NCBI RefSeq assembly: GCF_039544165.1
Contig: NZ_BAABLD010000015.1
Coordinates: forward strand, 124,001-188,000
From: Viridibacterium curvum
GTDB taxonomy: Bacteria; Pseudomonadota; Gammaproteobacteria; Burkholderiales; Rhodocyclaceae
DNA length: 64,000 bases
Reading direction: 5' to 3'
Shown here one piece after another: positions 1 to 7,006 of this stretch; the stretch's first letter is position 1; each line of letters opens with the position of its first letter. Both the position numbers and the translations under genes were made by a program. Under the pieces are notes generated by a model, which saw only the letters and a program-made list of their open reading frames with translations, searched no databases and was not told the origin of the DNA.

Positions 1-1039
1 CCAGCCACTCCCGGTACGCCCCGCTCTGCACATTGCGCACCCACTCCTGATTCGCCAGATACCACGCCACCGTCTTGCGGATGCCCGTCTCGAAGGTCTC
101 CGCCGGGCGCCAGCCCAACTCGCGCTCGATCTTGCGTGCATCAATCGCGTAGCGACGATCATGCCCCGGTCGATCCGTCACGTAGGTAATCAGACGCGCA
201 TAACTCCCCTCCGCACTCGGCGCCAGCTCATCCAGCAAGCGGATCAAGGCGCGCACGATCTCGATGTTCGGCATCTCGTTCCAGCCGCCCACGTTGTACA
301 CCTCGCCCACCCGGCCCCGCTCCAGCACCGCACGGATCGCACTGCAATGGTCCGTCACGTACAGCCAGTCACGCACCTGCAAGCCATCGCCATAAATCGG
401 CAGCGCCTTGCCCGCCAGCGCATTCGCGATCATCAGCGGAATCAGCTTCTCGGGGAAATGGAAAGGACCGTAATTGTTCGAACAATTGCTCGTCGTCACC
501 GGCAGGCCATAAGTGTGATGCCAGGCCCGCACCAGATGATCGCTCGCCGCCTTGCTCGCCGAATACGGACTGTTCGGCGCATACGCATTCGTCTCGCTGA
601 ACGGCGCATCCGCCGGCCCCAGCGAGCCATACACCTCGTCCGTACTCACGTGATGAAAGCGGAAGCCCCCCTTCGCCCCCCCCTCAAGCCCGCTCCAGTA
701 CGCACGCGCCGCCTCAAGCAGCGTAAAGGTGCCCTCCACATTCGTCCGCATGAACTCGCCCGGCCCGTGAATGCTGCGATCCACGTGACTCTCCGCCGCA
801 AAATGCACGATCGCGCGCGGCCGGTGTGTCGTCAGCAAAGTCTCGACCAGCCCCCGGTCACAGATATCGCCCTGCACGAACACATGCCGCGCATCCCCCT
901 GCAGGCTCTGCAGATTGGCCAGATTGCCCGCGTAGGTCAGCTTGTCGAGATTGACGACAGGCTCATCGCAGCCACGCAACCAGTCGAGAACGAAGTTGCT
1001 GCCAATGAAGCCGGCGCCGCCGGTTACCAGAATCGTCAT
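1..1039 (-). CDS. rfbB: dTDP-glucose 4,6-dehydratase (3' end cut by window edge)
   Basis: Converts dTDP-glucose to dTDP-4-keto-6-deoxyglucose, the first committed step towards dTDP-rhamnose, in the cytoplasm. Translation from the ATG at 1037-1039 gives 346 codons without a stop before the window ends, close to the usual length of about 350, so very little is missing. Visible motifs are the Rossmann start TGGAGFIG at residues 6-13, the catalytic region STDEVYGSL near residue 133, YSASKA (Tyr and Lys of the extended SDR family) near 159 and NNYGP near 187. It is last in the visible part of the minus-strand polysaccharide locus and would supply a deoxysugar nucleotide. The 120-base gap upstream and a possible promoter suggest its own transcript, probably continuing into the other rfb genes outside the window. 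Confidence 0.95.
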   Translation of the reverse strand, partial: MTILVTGGAGFIGSNFVLDWLRGCDEPVVNLDKLTYAGNLANLQSLQGDARHVFVQGDICDRGLVETLLTTHRPRAIVHFAAESHVDRSIHGPGEFMRTNVEGTFTLLEAARAYWSGLEGGAKGGFRFHHVSTDEVYGSLGPADAPFSETNAYAPNSPYSASKAASDHLVRAWHHTYGLPVTTSNCSNNYGPFHFPEKLIPLMIANALAGKALPIYGDGLQVRDWLYVTDHCSAIRAVLERGRVGEVYNVGGWNEMPNIEIVRALIRLLDELAPSAEGSYARLITYVTDRPGHDRRYAIDARKIERELGWRPAETFETGIRKTVAWYLANQEWVRNVQSGAYREWL

Positions 1040-1066
1040 GAGGGTTCCGCCATGGATTTTCAGCGG

Positions 1067-1098
1067 ATTGTAACAATCGGGGGTGCTAGGGCAGTCAA
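1067..1098 (-). promoter_or_regulatory. Candidate extended -10 promoter for rfbB
   Basis: On the minus strand TGTTACAAT (1067-1075) reads as an extended -10 (TG, one base, TACAAT). A TTGACT lies at 1093-1098, but the 20-base spacing is too long for a normal -35. A start near 1060 would give a leader of about 20 bases before the rfbB ATG. Motif inspection only. Confidence 0.3.
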
Positions 1099-1160
1099 AC
1101 AATAGGGCCTTAAAGCGGCCCCGATCCTTGCACCAACAGCCTCGAGCAGCGTCAGACCCG

Positions 1161-2291
1161 TCAGCGACCCACAACCTCCTTGGGGCGCAAAGCTATTACT
1201 CGCGCAACAACGCTTTTCCCCAAGCGAATGGATGGCAATTCAATCCATCGATACGCAACCTCTGCAACCACAAGCGAGGCGGCTACGGCAAGAATCAACA
1301 GCACTAACGAAGACCAAGGTCCCGATGGGGTAATTATCGCGACCAACAAAACGTACACAGGCCAATGCAGCAAGTACTGGGAATAACTGGCAGCCCCAAT
1401 CCTTACCAACCATTCATTCGTCGGCCGCTCTCTCGCTACCGCCAAGACGAACACCAATGCAGCAAGCCAAAACGCCGACACCACAGAAACGCTGGAAAAA
1501 AGCCCCAGGCCCGCTGGAACAGAAAAAACAACTCCCGCAACAACAGGAACGGCAAGTAACTGCAGTCCGAAAGTGGTAGCAAACCAGATTCGGTCAGCAT
1601 CGGTCTTATCTACTAGGCACAGACGAACCAGCGTTCCAGAAAATAAAAATGACAAATGAAATGGCAAAAACTTTACTGGCCAATGCGTGCCGAACAGCCC
1701 ATTGATCACGACGGGGACAAGCACGGAAGCTTGCAGAGTCAAAATAATTGCGGCGGTCACTCGCACTCTCCCCAACCAACCCAGGGCATGCAAACCAGCG
1801 CACATGAGATAAAAAATCATCTCAACAAAAAGAGTCCAGTAAACCCCCGAAACAGGGGCCTCTGAAAAAAGTTGAGGCACCATGCTCACGCCCGCAACCA
1901 TCTGGGCTAAAGAAAACCTCTCGCCCTCAAAACAGCTACCAACTATCAGGACCGCAACCAAGCTAACCCAGTACGGGGGATACAAGCGAAAGACTCGACC
2001 AATCCCGAAAGCGAACAAAGAGGACTTACGACCAAACAGAGAAAACGGGATAACAAAGCCGCTAATGAAGAAGAACAACGCAACGCCAAACAACCCGAGG
2101 TCGAAATAATTCAGAAAAACTTGGCGGAACTGCACTGCAAGCCACGGAGCATCTGACTGGCGCCCCAAGTGTCCGCCGAAATGAACCAACAGCACGGACA
2201 ATGCCGCTACAGCTCGCAGAGCATCGAGATGCCTGAAACGCGCATGACTTTGTGCTCTTACCCCGATCTCACTATCGACCTCGACACTCAC
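1161..2291 (-). CDS. Acyltransferase 3 (OafA/YrhL-type) membrane O-acyltransferase
   Basis: Predicted integral membrane protein of 376 residues of the acyltransferase-3 family, which adds O-acyl (commonly O-acetyl) groups to surface sugars. RHLDALRAVAALSVLLVH near residue 20 carries the family's first helix with the conserved His. RLYPPYW near residue 103 matches the family R-x-x-P motif. About ten hydrophobic segments follow. The GTG start at 2289-2291 overlaps the TGA of the upstream glycosyltransferase (GTGA), which implies translational coupling. The gene is clearly richer in A/T than its neighbours and uses more A/T-ending codons, as is common for surface-sugar decoration genes acquired by transfer. 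Its sugar target cannot be read from the sequence. Confidence 0.88.
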   Translation of the reverse strand: MSVEVDSEIGVRAQSHARFRHLDALRAVAALSVLLVHFGGHLGRQSDAPWLAVQFRQVFLNYFDLGLFGVALFFFISGFVIPFSLFGRKSSLFAFGIGRVFRLYPPYWVSLVAVLIVGSCFEGERFSLAQMVAGVSMVPQLFSEAPVSGVYWTLFVEMIFYLMCAGLHALGWLGRVRVTAAIILTLQASVLVPVVINGLFGTHWPVKFLPFHLSFLFSGTLVRLCLVDKTDADRIWFATTFGLQLLAVPVVAGVVFSVPAGLGLFSSVSVVSAFWLAALVFVLAVARERPTNEWLVRIGAASYSQYLLHWPVYVLLVAIITPSGPWSSLVLLILAVAASLVVAEVAYRWIELPSIRLGKSVVARVIALRPKEVVGR

Positions 2292-3406
2292 GAAGCTGTT
2301 GCCTCCAGATAGACCTGTCGCGTCGCTGTCGCAATCTGGTGCCAGTCATAGCGCCCCACCACCCACTCACGCCTCGCCTGTCTTGTTGCACTTTCCGGTT
2401 CCGGCATGCCCGTTGCAAGCAACGATAGGCGGGCGGCCAGCGTGGCCACGTCTCCCAACGGGAAATAGCTCTCCTCTGGCAGCCCCACCTCCAAATTGGC
2501 CGGAATATCACTGGCAATCACCGGCAAGCCGAACGACAACGCCTCCAGCAGCGCGATCGGCAAGCCCTCGTGCGACGAAGGCAGCACGAATCCGCCGGCG
2601 TGGGCATACAACTCGCGCAAAGCCAGCCCCGACTGGAAGCCCGTCGCAACGACAGCGGGCGAGCGCTGTACGGCCTGCTCCACCGCGCGCGAATAGTCGT
2701 CGGGGTGATCCGAGCCGCCCACCAGCGCCAGCTTCCAGCCCGGCAGCGCCGCTTGCGCAAAGGCATTGATAAGGTCGAGATGACGCTTCTCGGGCACCAG
2801 TCGGCTCACCAGCAGCACGTACTTGCCGGGCTCCAGCCCGAAATGCGTCAGCGCGCCAGTGCTGTCGGGCAGTTCCGGCAAGGTCACGCCGTTGGGAATC
2901 AGCGCGCTATCCAGCCCGTACTTGTTCTTCACGAGGTCGCGGATGGTGCGCGAGATGACGATGCGCGCATTCGCCCAGCGCATGCCGCAAGCCTCGCCCA
3001 TACGCAGGATGCTGCGCGCCAGCCTGCCCCACTTCTGCCGGTCGTAGTCCGGGCCGTGATGCGTCACGACCACGCGCAGGCCCAGCAAACGCGCCAGCGG
3101 CGTCATCAGGGCCGGGCCGATGGCCTGGATGTGCAGCACATCCGGGCGCAGAACCAGCCCGGCGTAGAGCACACCCAGAAACGTATGCACGATGGCTTCG
3201 GCGCCCTTGCTGCGCGGCGTCCACAAGGCGCGGAATTTCACACCCTTCCAGCCGCCGAGATACCCGGGCTTCTGGTAGCCGGCGCGCGCAATCACCGTGA
3301 CGTCGCAGCCCAGCTCGACCAGCAGGGGGCACAGGTGCGCACAATGTGTCTCCACCCCGCCCTGCACTTCGGGAAAACCGCGCAGGCCGAGCATGGCAAT
3401 CTTCAT
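2288..3406 (-). CDS. Glycosyltransferase family 4 (GT-B fold)
   Basis: A 372-residue GT-B glycosyltransferase that probably adds one sugar of the repeat unit on the lipid carrier at the inner face of the membrane. The N-terminal GLRGFPEVQGGVE is typical of the acceptor domain. In the C-terminal domain, VSRLVPEKRHLDLI, the P-S-S-x-E-G-L-P loop and the E-A-L-S-F-G-x-P-V-I stretch are the nucleotide-sugar binding signature of family GT4. I chose ATG 3406; an in-frame GTG at 3427 is an alternative and would add seven residues. It overlaps the acyltransferase gene downstream. Between it and the radical SAM gene upstream lies a large inverted-repeat hairpin. Donor and acceptor cannot be predicted. 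Confidence 0.9.
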   Translation of the reverse strand: MKIAMLGLRGFPEVQGGVETHCAHLCPLLVELGCDVTVIARAGYQKPGYLGGWKGVKFRALWTPRSKGAEAIVHTFLGVLYAGLVLRPDVLHIQAIGPALMTPLARLLGLRVVVTHHGPDYDRQKWGRLARSILRMGEACGMRWANARIVISRTIRDLVKNKYGLDSALIPNGVTLPELPDSTGALTHFGLEPGKYVLLVSRLVPEKRHLDLINAFAQAALPGWKLALVGGSDHPDDYSRAVEQAVQRSPAVVATGFQSGLALRELYAHAGGFVLPSSHEGLPIALLEALSFGLPVIASDIPANLEVGLPEESYFPLGDVATLAARLSLLATGMPEPESATRQARREWVVGRYDWHQIATATRQVYLEATAS

Positions 3407-3443
3407 TGGCTTTCCAGCGGTTGTCACACCACCTCCCCATACC

Positions 3444-3524
3444 GTCGTTCCCGCGCAAGCGGGAATCCAGTGTCGTTACCCCAGGTTGCAAAGTCGCTGG
3501 ATTCCCGCCTGCGCGGGAATGACG
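3444..3524. repeat. Inverted repeat of two dRS3-like 20-mers
   Basis: Two 20-base units lie in opposite orientation: gttcccgcgcaagcgggaat (3447-3466) and attcccgcctgcgcgggaat (3501-3520). The second fits ATTCCC-N8-GGGAAT exactly, the form of the dRS3 element of Neisseria; the first differs only in its first base. Flanking ccag/ctgg and gtcg/gacg extend the arms to about 27 bases, so the transcript can form one long stem or two short ones. It sits between two genes of the same operon. Confidence 0.8.
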
Positions 3525-3596
3525 CCGTCTCTCGATTCGACGAACCTGCGCGTCGCTACCTACCCCAGCGCACAGCGTGGCCAGCCACTGCCCCGC

Positions 3597-4730
3597 TCAG
3601 GTGTTCTCGAATTCCTTGAGCGGGTAACGCTCGTCCGGGGTGTGGCGTTCCTTGTCGAGCTTCACCTTGGGGCGGTTGTCGAGGAAGGAAATGCGCTCCA
3701 CACGCGGAGTCGGCTTGACGCTGCTGTAGTCGATGTAGTCATCGAAATTGATCTTGCCGCCCATGCTCACCTTGAGCTTGTTCTTGAGCACCCACATCAT
3801 CGGGCCAATCTTCGGCGCCTGGGGAATGATCGTCGAGCGCATGGCCGTACGCGCCGTGGTCACCATCCAGCAGTTCTGCTTGCAGGCATCGACCTTGCCC
3901 AACGTGTCGCACGTGCTCTTGCTGCCGATGATCTCTTCCCACGACTGCTTTGCGAGATTGCCCATCGGCAGATCGGACCGCACATTGCAGGCCCACACGT
4001 CAGACCACGGGTCAATGAACGCAAAGTCACGACCTGCCGTGCAGGGAATCAGACGGTCATGACCGAGGATCTTCTCGATCAGGCCGAGGTTCAGATAGGC
4101 CCGGAACCAGTTCTTCACCTTGCCGCTTTTAAGCATCTCGGTGACGATGCCTTCTACATCACGCGCCACTTTCAAGCGGTCGTAGAAGTAGTTGTCGTTC
4201 TTGTAGAACTGCCAGGCATTGTGCAGGGTCGATGTCGCGAGCTCGAATCCCTGTCGCTTTGCAAACTCGTAGGTGCGCGTCAGCTGGTCAACGTTCTCGT
4301 CCTGGATGACGAATGCAAAGCCGAGGTCGGTGCCGCCTGCCTCCTGCAGCATGCGCAGGCCCGCCACCTTGGTCTGGAAGCCACCCTCTTCACCGCGGAT
4401 GCGGTCACTCGTGATCTCGTCACCTTCAAGGCTGAAGCGCACCTTCACGTTCGGGTACTTCTTGATGATGGGCAGGATCTTTTCGGGATGCAGACCGTTG
4501 GAGCTGATCTCGGTGATTCGTGCCTTCGGGTAGACCACGTCGATGATCTCGGCCAGATCCCGTCGCAAAGTCGGCTCTCCACCCGAGACGTTCAGGTTGT
4601 CAAAGCCCCCCGGCAGCTTGGCCAGGGTTTCAATCGACACCTCCTGGCGCGGATCGGTCGGGTTTTTCCAGATGTAGCACATCTGGCAACGCGAATTGCA
4701 GCGGAAGGTCGAAATTACGGTCAGATCCAT
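3597..4730 (-). CDS. Radical SAM protein in the exopolysaccharide locus
   Basis: A 377-residue radical SAM enzyme. The start at 4730 is set by AGGAGA eight bases upstream and by placing the cluster motif CNSRCQMC (C11, C15, C18, form CxxxCxxC) at the very N-terminus, as usual in the family; the open frame extends further upstream without support. NVSGGEPTLR near residue 56 is the SAM-binding GGEP motif. Later cysteines (IPCTAG, WACN, DACKQNC) resemble a SPASM-type auxiliary-cluster region. Such proteins occur in surface polysaccharide and peptide-modification loci. The substrate here is unknown, and a sugar or lipid modification is only inferred from the position between glycosyltransferases. 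Confidence 0.88.
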   Translation of the reverse strand: MDLTVISTFRCNSRCQMCYIWKNPTDPRQEVSIETLAKLPGGFDNLNVSGGEPTLRRDLAEIIDVVYPKARITEISSNGLHPEKILPIIKKYPNVKVRFSLEGDEITSDRIRGEEGGFQTKVAGLRMLQEAGGTDLGFAFVIQDENVDQLTRTYEFAKRQGFELATSTLHNAWQFYKNDNYFYDRLKVARDVEGIVTEMLKSGKVKNWFRAYLNLGLIEKILGHDRLIPCTAGRDFAFIDPWSDVWACNVRSDLPMGNLAKQSWEEIIGSKSTCDTLGKVDACKQNCWMVTTARTAMRSTIIPQAPKIGPMMWVLKNKLKVSMGGKINFDDYIDYSSVKPTPRVERISFLDNRPKVKLDKERHTPDERYPLKEFENT

Positions 4731-4767
4731 TTTGCATCTCTCCTGTTTTGCATCGTCGCCGCTTCGT

Positions 4768-5964
4768 TCAGAGCAGCGATTTATACGTGTCCAGCAAGGC
4801 ACTGTTGTGACGTGCCAATGAGTAGTTCTGCTCAAGACGTTCCCGCCCGGCTCGGCCCATCGCGGCGCGCAGGTCCGCATCCGCCATCAGGGCGCTCAGG
4901 CAAGCCTGCAACTCGGCAACATTGCCGCACTCGAACAGACGCCCGGTCACACCTTCCTGTACCAGCTCCGGTATCCCGCCCATGCGGCTACCGATCACGG
5001 GCTTGCCGCAAGCCATGGCCTCCAGCACCGACATCGGACAGTTCTCGTGCCACTCGGACGGCACGACGATTGCCGACGCACCCGCAATCAGCTGCCGCAG
5101 CGGTTCGCCGCTCTGGTAGCCCAGCAGCTGCAGCCCGGGGAATCTGCTGCGTAGCGTTTCATCCAGCGGGCCCGTGCCTGCCACCTTGACCGGCACCCCG
5201 CTGGCGGCCTGCGCCTGCCCAAGCGTCAGCAAGCCTTTCTCGGCGGACAGGCGGCCAAGATACAGCACGTAGCCTTCGTCGGCGCCCCCCGCAGAAAAGC
5301 GCAGCGGATCGATGCCGTTGTAATTCAACACCACTTTTTCTGCCGGAAAACGCCATTGCGTCACGGACCGCTGCATGAAGGCGCTCGGCGCGATGACGCG
5401 ATCCAGAACGTCATAGCTACCCATCCACTGCTGCAACTTCGCTTCGGCGAATAGCAGCGCGCTGCGGCCCAGCGAGCCATCCGAGCAACGATGGCGAACG
5501 ACATTGAAGAAGTCTCCCCCGATGCAATCCGAGCAGGCCTTGCCATCCCGCACGCGCACATAGGTCGGGCAAACCACCTTGTAGTCGTGCAGTGTCAGCA
5601 CGGTCTTCACGCCCAGACGATGCGCGGCCTTGATGATGGACGGCGTGAGCTGGTGATAGATGTTGTGGCAATGCAGGATGTCCGGGCGCACGGTCTCGAT
5701 CAGGGTCGTGATCTTGCGCACCGCTTCGGGCGAATGCAGCAGGGAGACCGCCGACTTCAGCTTCTGCAGCTTGCCCCCACCGCCCTTGTAGTTCGCCGCA
5801 CCGACAAAGTACGCAGCCTGTTCAGACGCCTGGTTGCGCGCGTCGTGCATCGAAAAATCGAACACCTCGACACCCTGCGACTGCAGGAATTCGCGCTCCT
5901 GGAAAAACACCGTCTCCGAACCGCCGTTCAGGAAGAAGAACTTGTTGGCAAAAAGAATCTTCAT
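4768..5964 (-). CDS. Glycosyltransferase family 4
   Basis: A 398-residue GT-B glycosyltransferase. The N-terminal KFFFLNGGSETV, with the GGSE acceptor-domain loop, and LHCHNIYHQL near residue 96 are typical of GT4. The C-terminal domain has LGRLSAEKGL, the P-S-E-W-x-E-N-C-P loop and E-A-M-A-C-G-K-P-V-I, the donor-binding signature. It lies 37 bases upstream of the radical SAM gene and 19 bases downstream of the nitroreductase gene, so these are probably co-transcribed. The CxxC-containing insert VCPTYVRVRDGKACSDCIGG in the N-terminal domain occurs in a subset of GT4 enzymes and may bind a metal. The sugar transferred is unknown. Confidence 0.9.
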   Translation of the reverse strand: MKILFANKFFFLNGGSETVFFQEREFLQSQGVEVFDFSMHDARNQASEQAAYFVGAANYKGGGGKLQKLKSAVSLLHSPEAVRKITTLIETVRPDILHCHNIYHQLTPSIIKAAHRLGVKTVLTLHDYKVVCPTYVRVRDGKACSDCIGGDFFNVVRHRCSDGSLGRSALLFAEAKLQQWMGSYDVLDRVIAPSAFMQRSVTQWRFPAEKVVLNYNGIDPLRFSAGGADEGYVLYLGRLSAEKGLLTLGQAQAASGVPVKVAGTGPLDETLRSRFPGLQLLGYQSGEPLRQLIAGASAIVVPSEWHENCPMSVLEAMACGKPVIGSRMGGIPELVQEGVTGRLFECGNVAELQACLSALMADADLRAAMGRAGRERLEQNYSLARHNSALLDTYKSLL

Positions 5965-5983
5965 GAGAGTTCCTGAGGCCGCA

Positions 5984-7006
5984 TCAGTGGAAGGTCAGCA
6001 TGTCGCCCAGCGCACGACGCGTCGACACCGCCACGTTGAACGACTCGGGCAAGGTACCCACGGCCATGAACATGATGACCTGTTCGCCAACCGGCAAAGG
6101 CATCGCAGTGCGCAAGGCCTTGTCGGCCTGGCGTTCCTTTGACCAGGCCAGGCAGCAGGTGCCAAAGCCCATTGAGTGAAAAGCCAGGCACAGCGACATG
6201 GAGAACATGCCGCCATCGATCCAGGCTTGATAACGCTCCCCCGCCTCAACGAAACAGGCGAGATCGCAAGTCACTACCAGCAGCGCCCCGGCACGTTCAC
6301 CAAAACCGCGACTGCCACCCTGTATGGCCATGAGCTGCTGCATCTGGTCCGAGGGCTGGAAGGCATGCACGCGCCAGGCCTGCCGATTGCAGACCGACGG
6401 AGTCTTCTGCGCAATGGCGACCGCAGCCGCGACATCGGCTGGCGTCACCGCGCCACCCGCAAACTGACGCACGCTGTGGCGTGACGCAAAGAAGTCTGCA
6501 AACCCCTCTACGCGCCTGGCCTCCAGCTCGCTGCGGCGCACCGGCAAGGCGCCACCGCTCGCGCATTCCGCCATGGCCTGTGCCTGCTCGGCACTACCCG
6601 CCAGCTCGGCCAGACGCGCACGCAATGCTGTCATGTCCAGCCCGGCGGCTTCGTTGAACGCCACGTACTCGTACAGCACGCGCAGCGCGACCGTGGCCGG
6701 CGCCACCCAGCCATGCAGGGCCACGAACCGCCCCATCGCCCGCAGCAGACGTTCGACGACCTCCTTGCCGAAGCCGGGGCGCGGCTCGGCATAGCTGAGC
6801 CCCTTTTCGATCTGGTGATAGGCCAGCACCACCTGCGCGGCGTGTTCTCCCGCCAGCCCGCGGCTCTTGTTGATCCCCGAATACAGGAGGAAGCGCCGGA
6901 AGTCATACGCGTAGTTCGGCAGCAGCTTGAGCACGAAATGCACGTCGCGGATGAGTCGATGTGTCAGCGGTGGCGTCAGGCGCCAGACCAGTTTCTTCAG
7001 GGACAT
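5984..7006 (-). CDS. Nitroreductase-family flavoprotein with N-terminal extension
   Basis: A 340-residue protein. Roughly the last 180 residues form a nitroreductase-fold FMN domain: SRHSVRQFAGGAV near residue 175 (the family's R-S-x-R-x-F phosphate-binding start), TPSVCNRQAWRV near 200 and the late GFGTCCLAWS. The first 150 residues are helical, basic at the start and not part of the standard fold. I chose the ATG at 7006, which overlaps the end of the fused flippase/pyruvyltransferase gene by ten bases. Nitroreductase-like proteins next to pyruvyltransferases and radical SAM enzymes recur in capsule-type loci, but no reaction is established. It may reduce a sugar or carrier intermediate; that is inference. 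Confidence 0.8.
   Translation of the reverse strand: MSLKKLVWRLTPPLTHRLIRDVHFVLKLLPNYAYDFRRFLLYSGINKSRGLAGEHAAQVVLAYHQIEKGLSYAEPRPGFGKEVVERLLRAMGRFVALHGWVAPATVALRVLYEYVAFNEAAGLDMTALRARLAELAGSAEQAQAMAECASGGALPVRRSELEARRVEGFADFFASRHSVRQFAGGAVTPADVAAAVAIAQKTPSVCNRQAWRVHAFQPSDQMQQLMAIQGGSRGFGERAGALLVVTCDLACFVEAGERYQAWIDGGMFSMSLCLAFHSMGFGTCCLAWSKERQADKALRTAMPLPVGEQVIMFMAVGTLPESFNVAVSTRRALGDMLTFH

Noticed and set aside
161..1105. Long plus-strand open frame of 314 codons
   Set aside because: It is the antisense of rfbB. Its protein is rich in Arg, His and Gln with no domain, while the minus strand shows a full dehydratase.
3297..5189. Plus-strand open frame of 630 codons
   Set aside because: Runs antisense to the radical SAM gene and two glycosyltransferase genes and through the intergenic repeat; a product of high G+C only.
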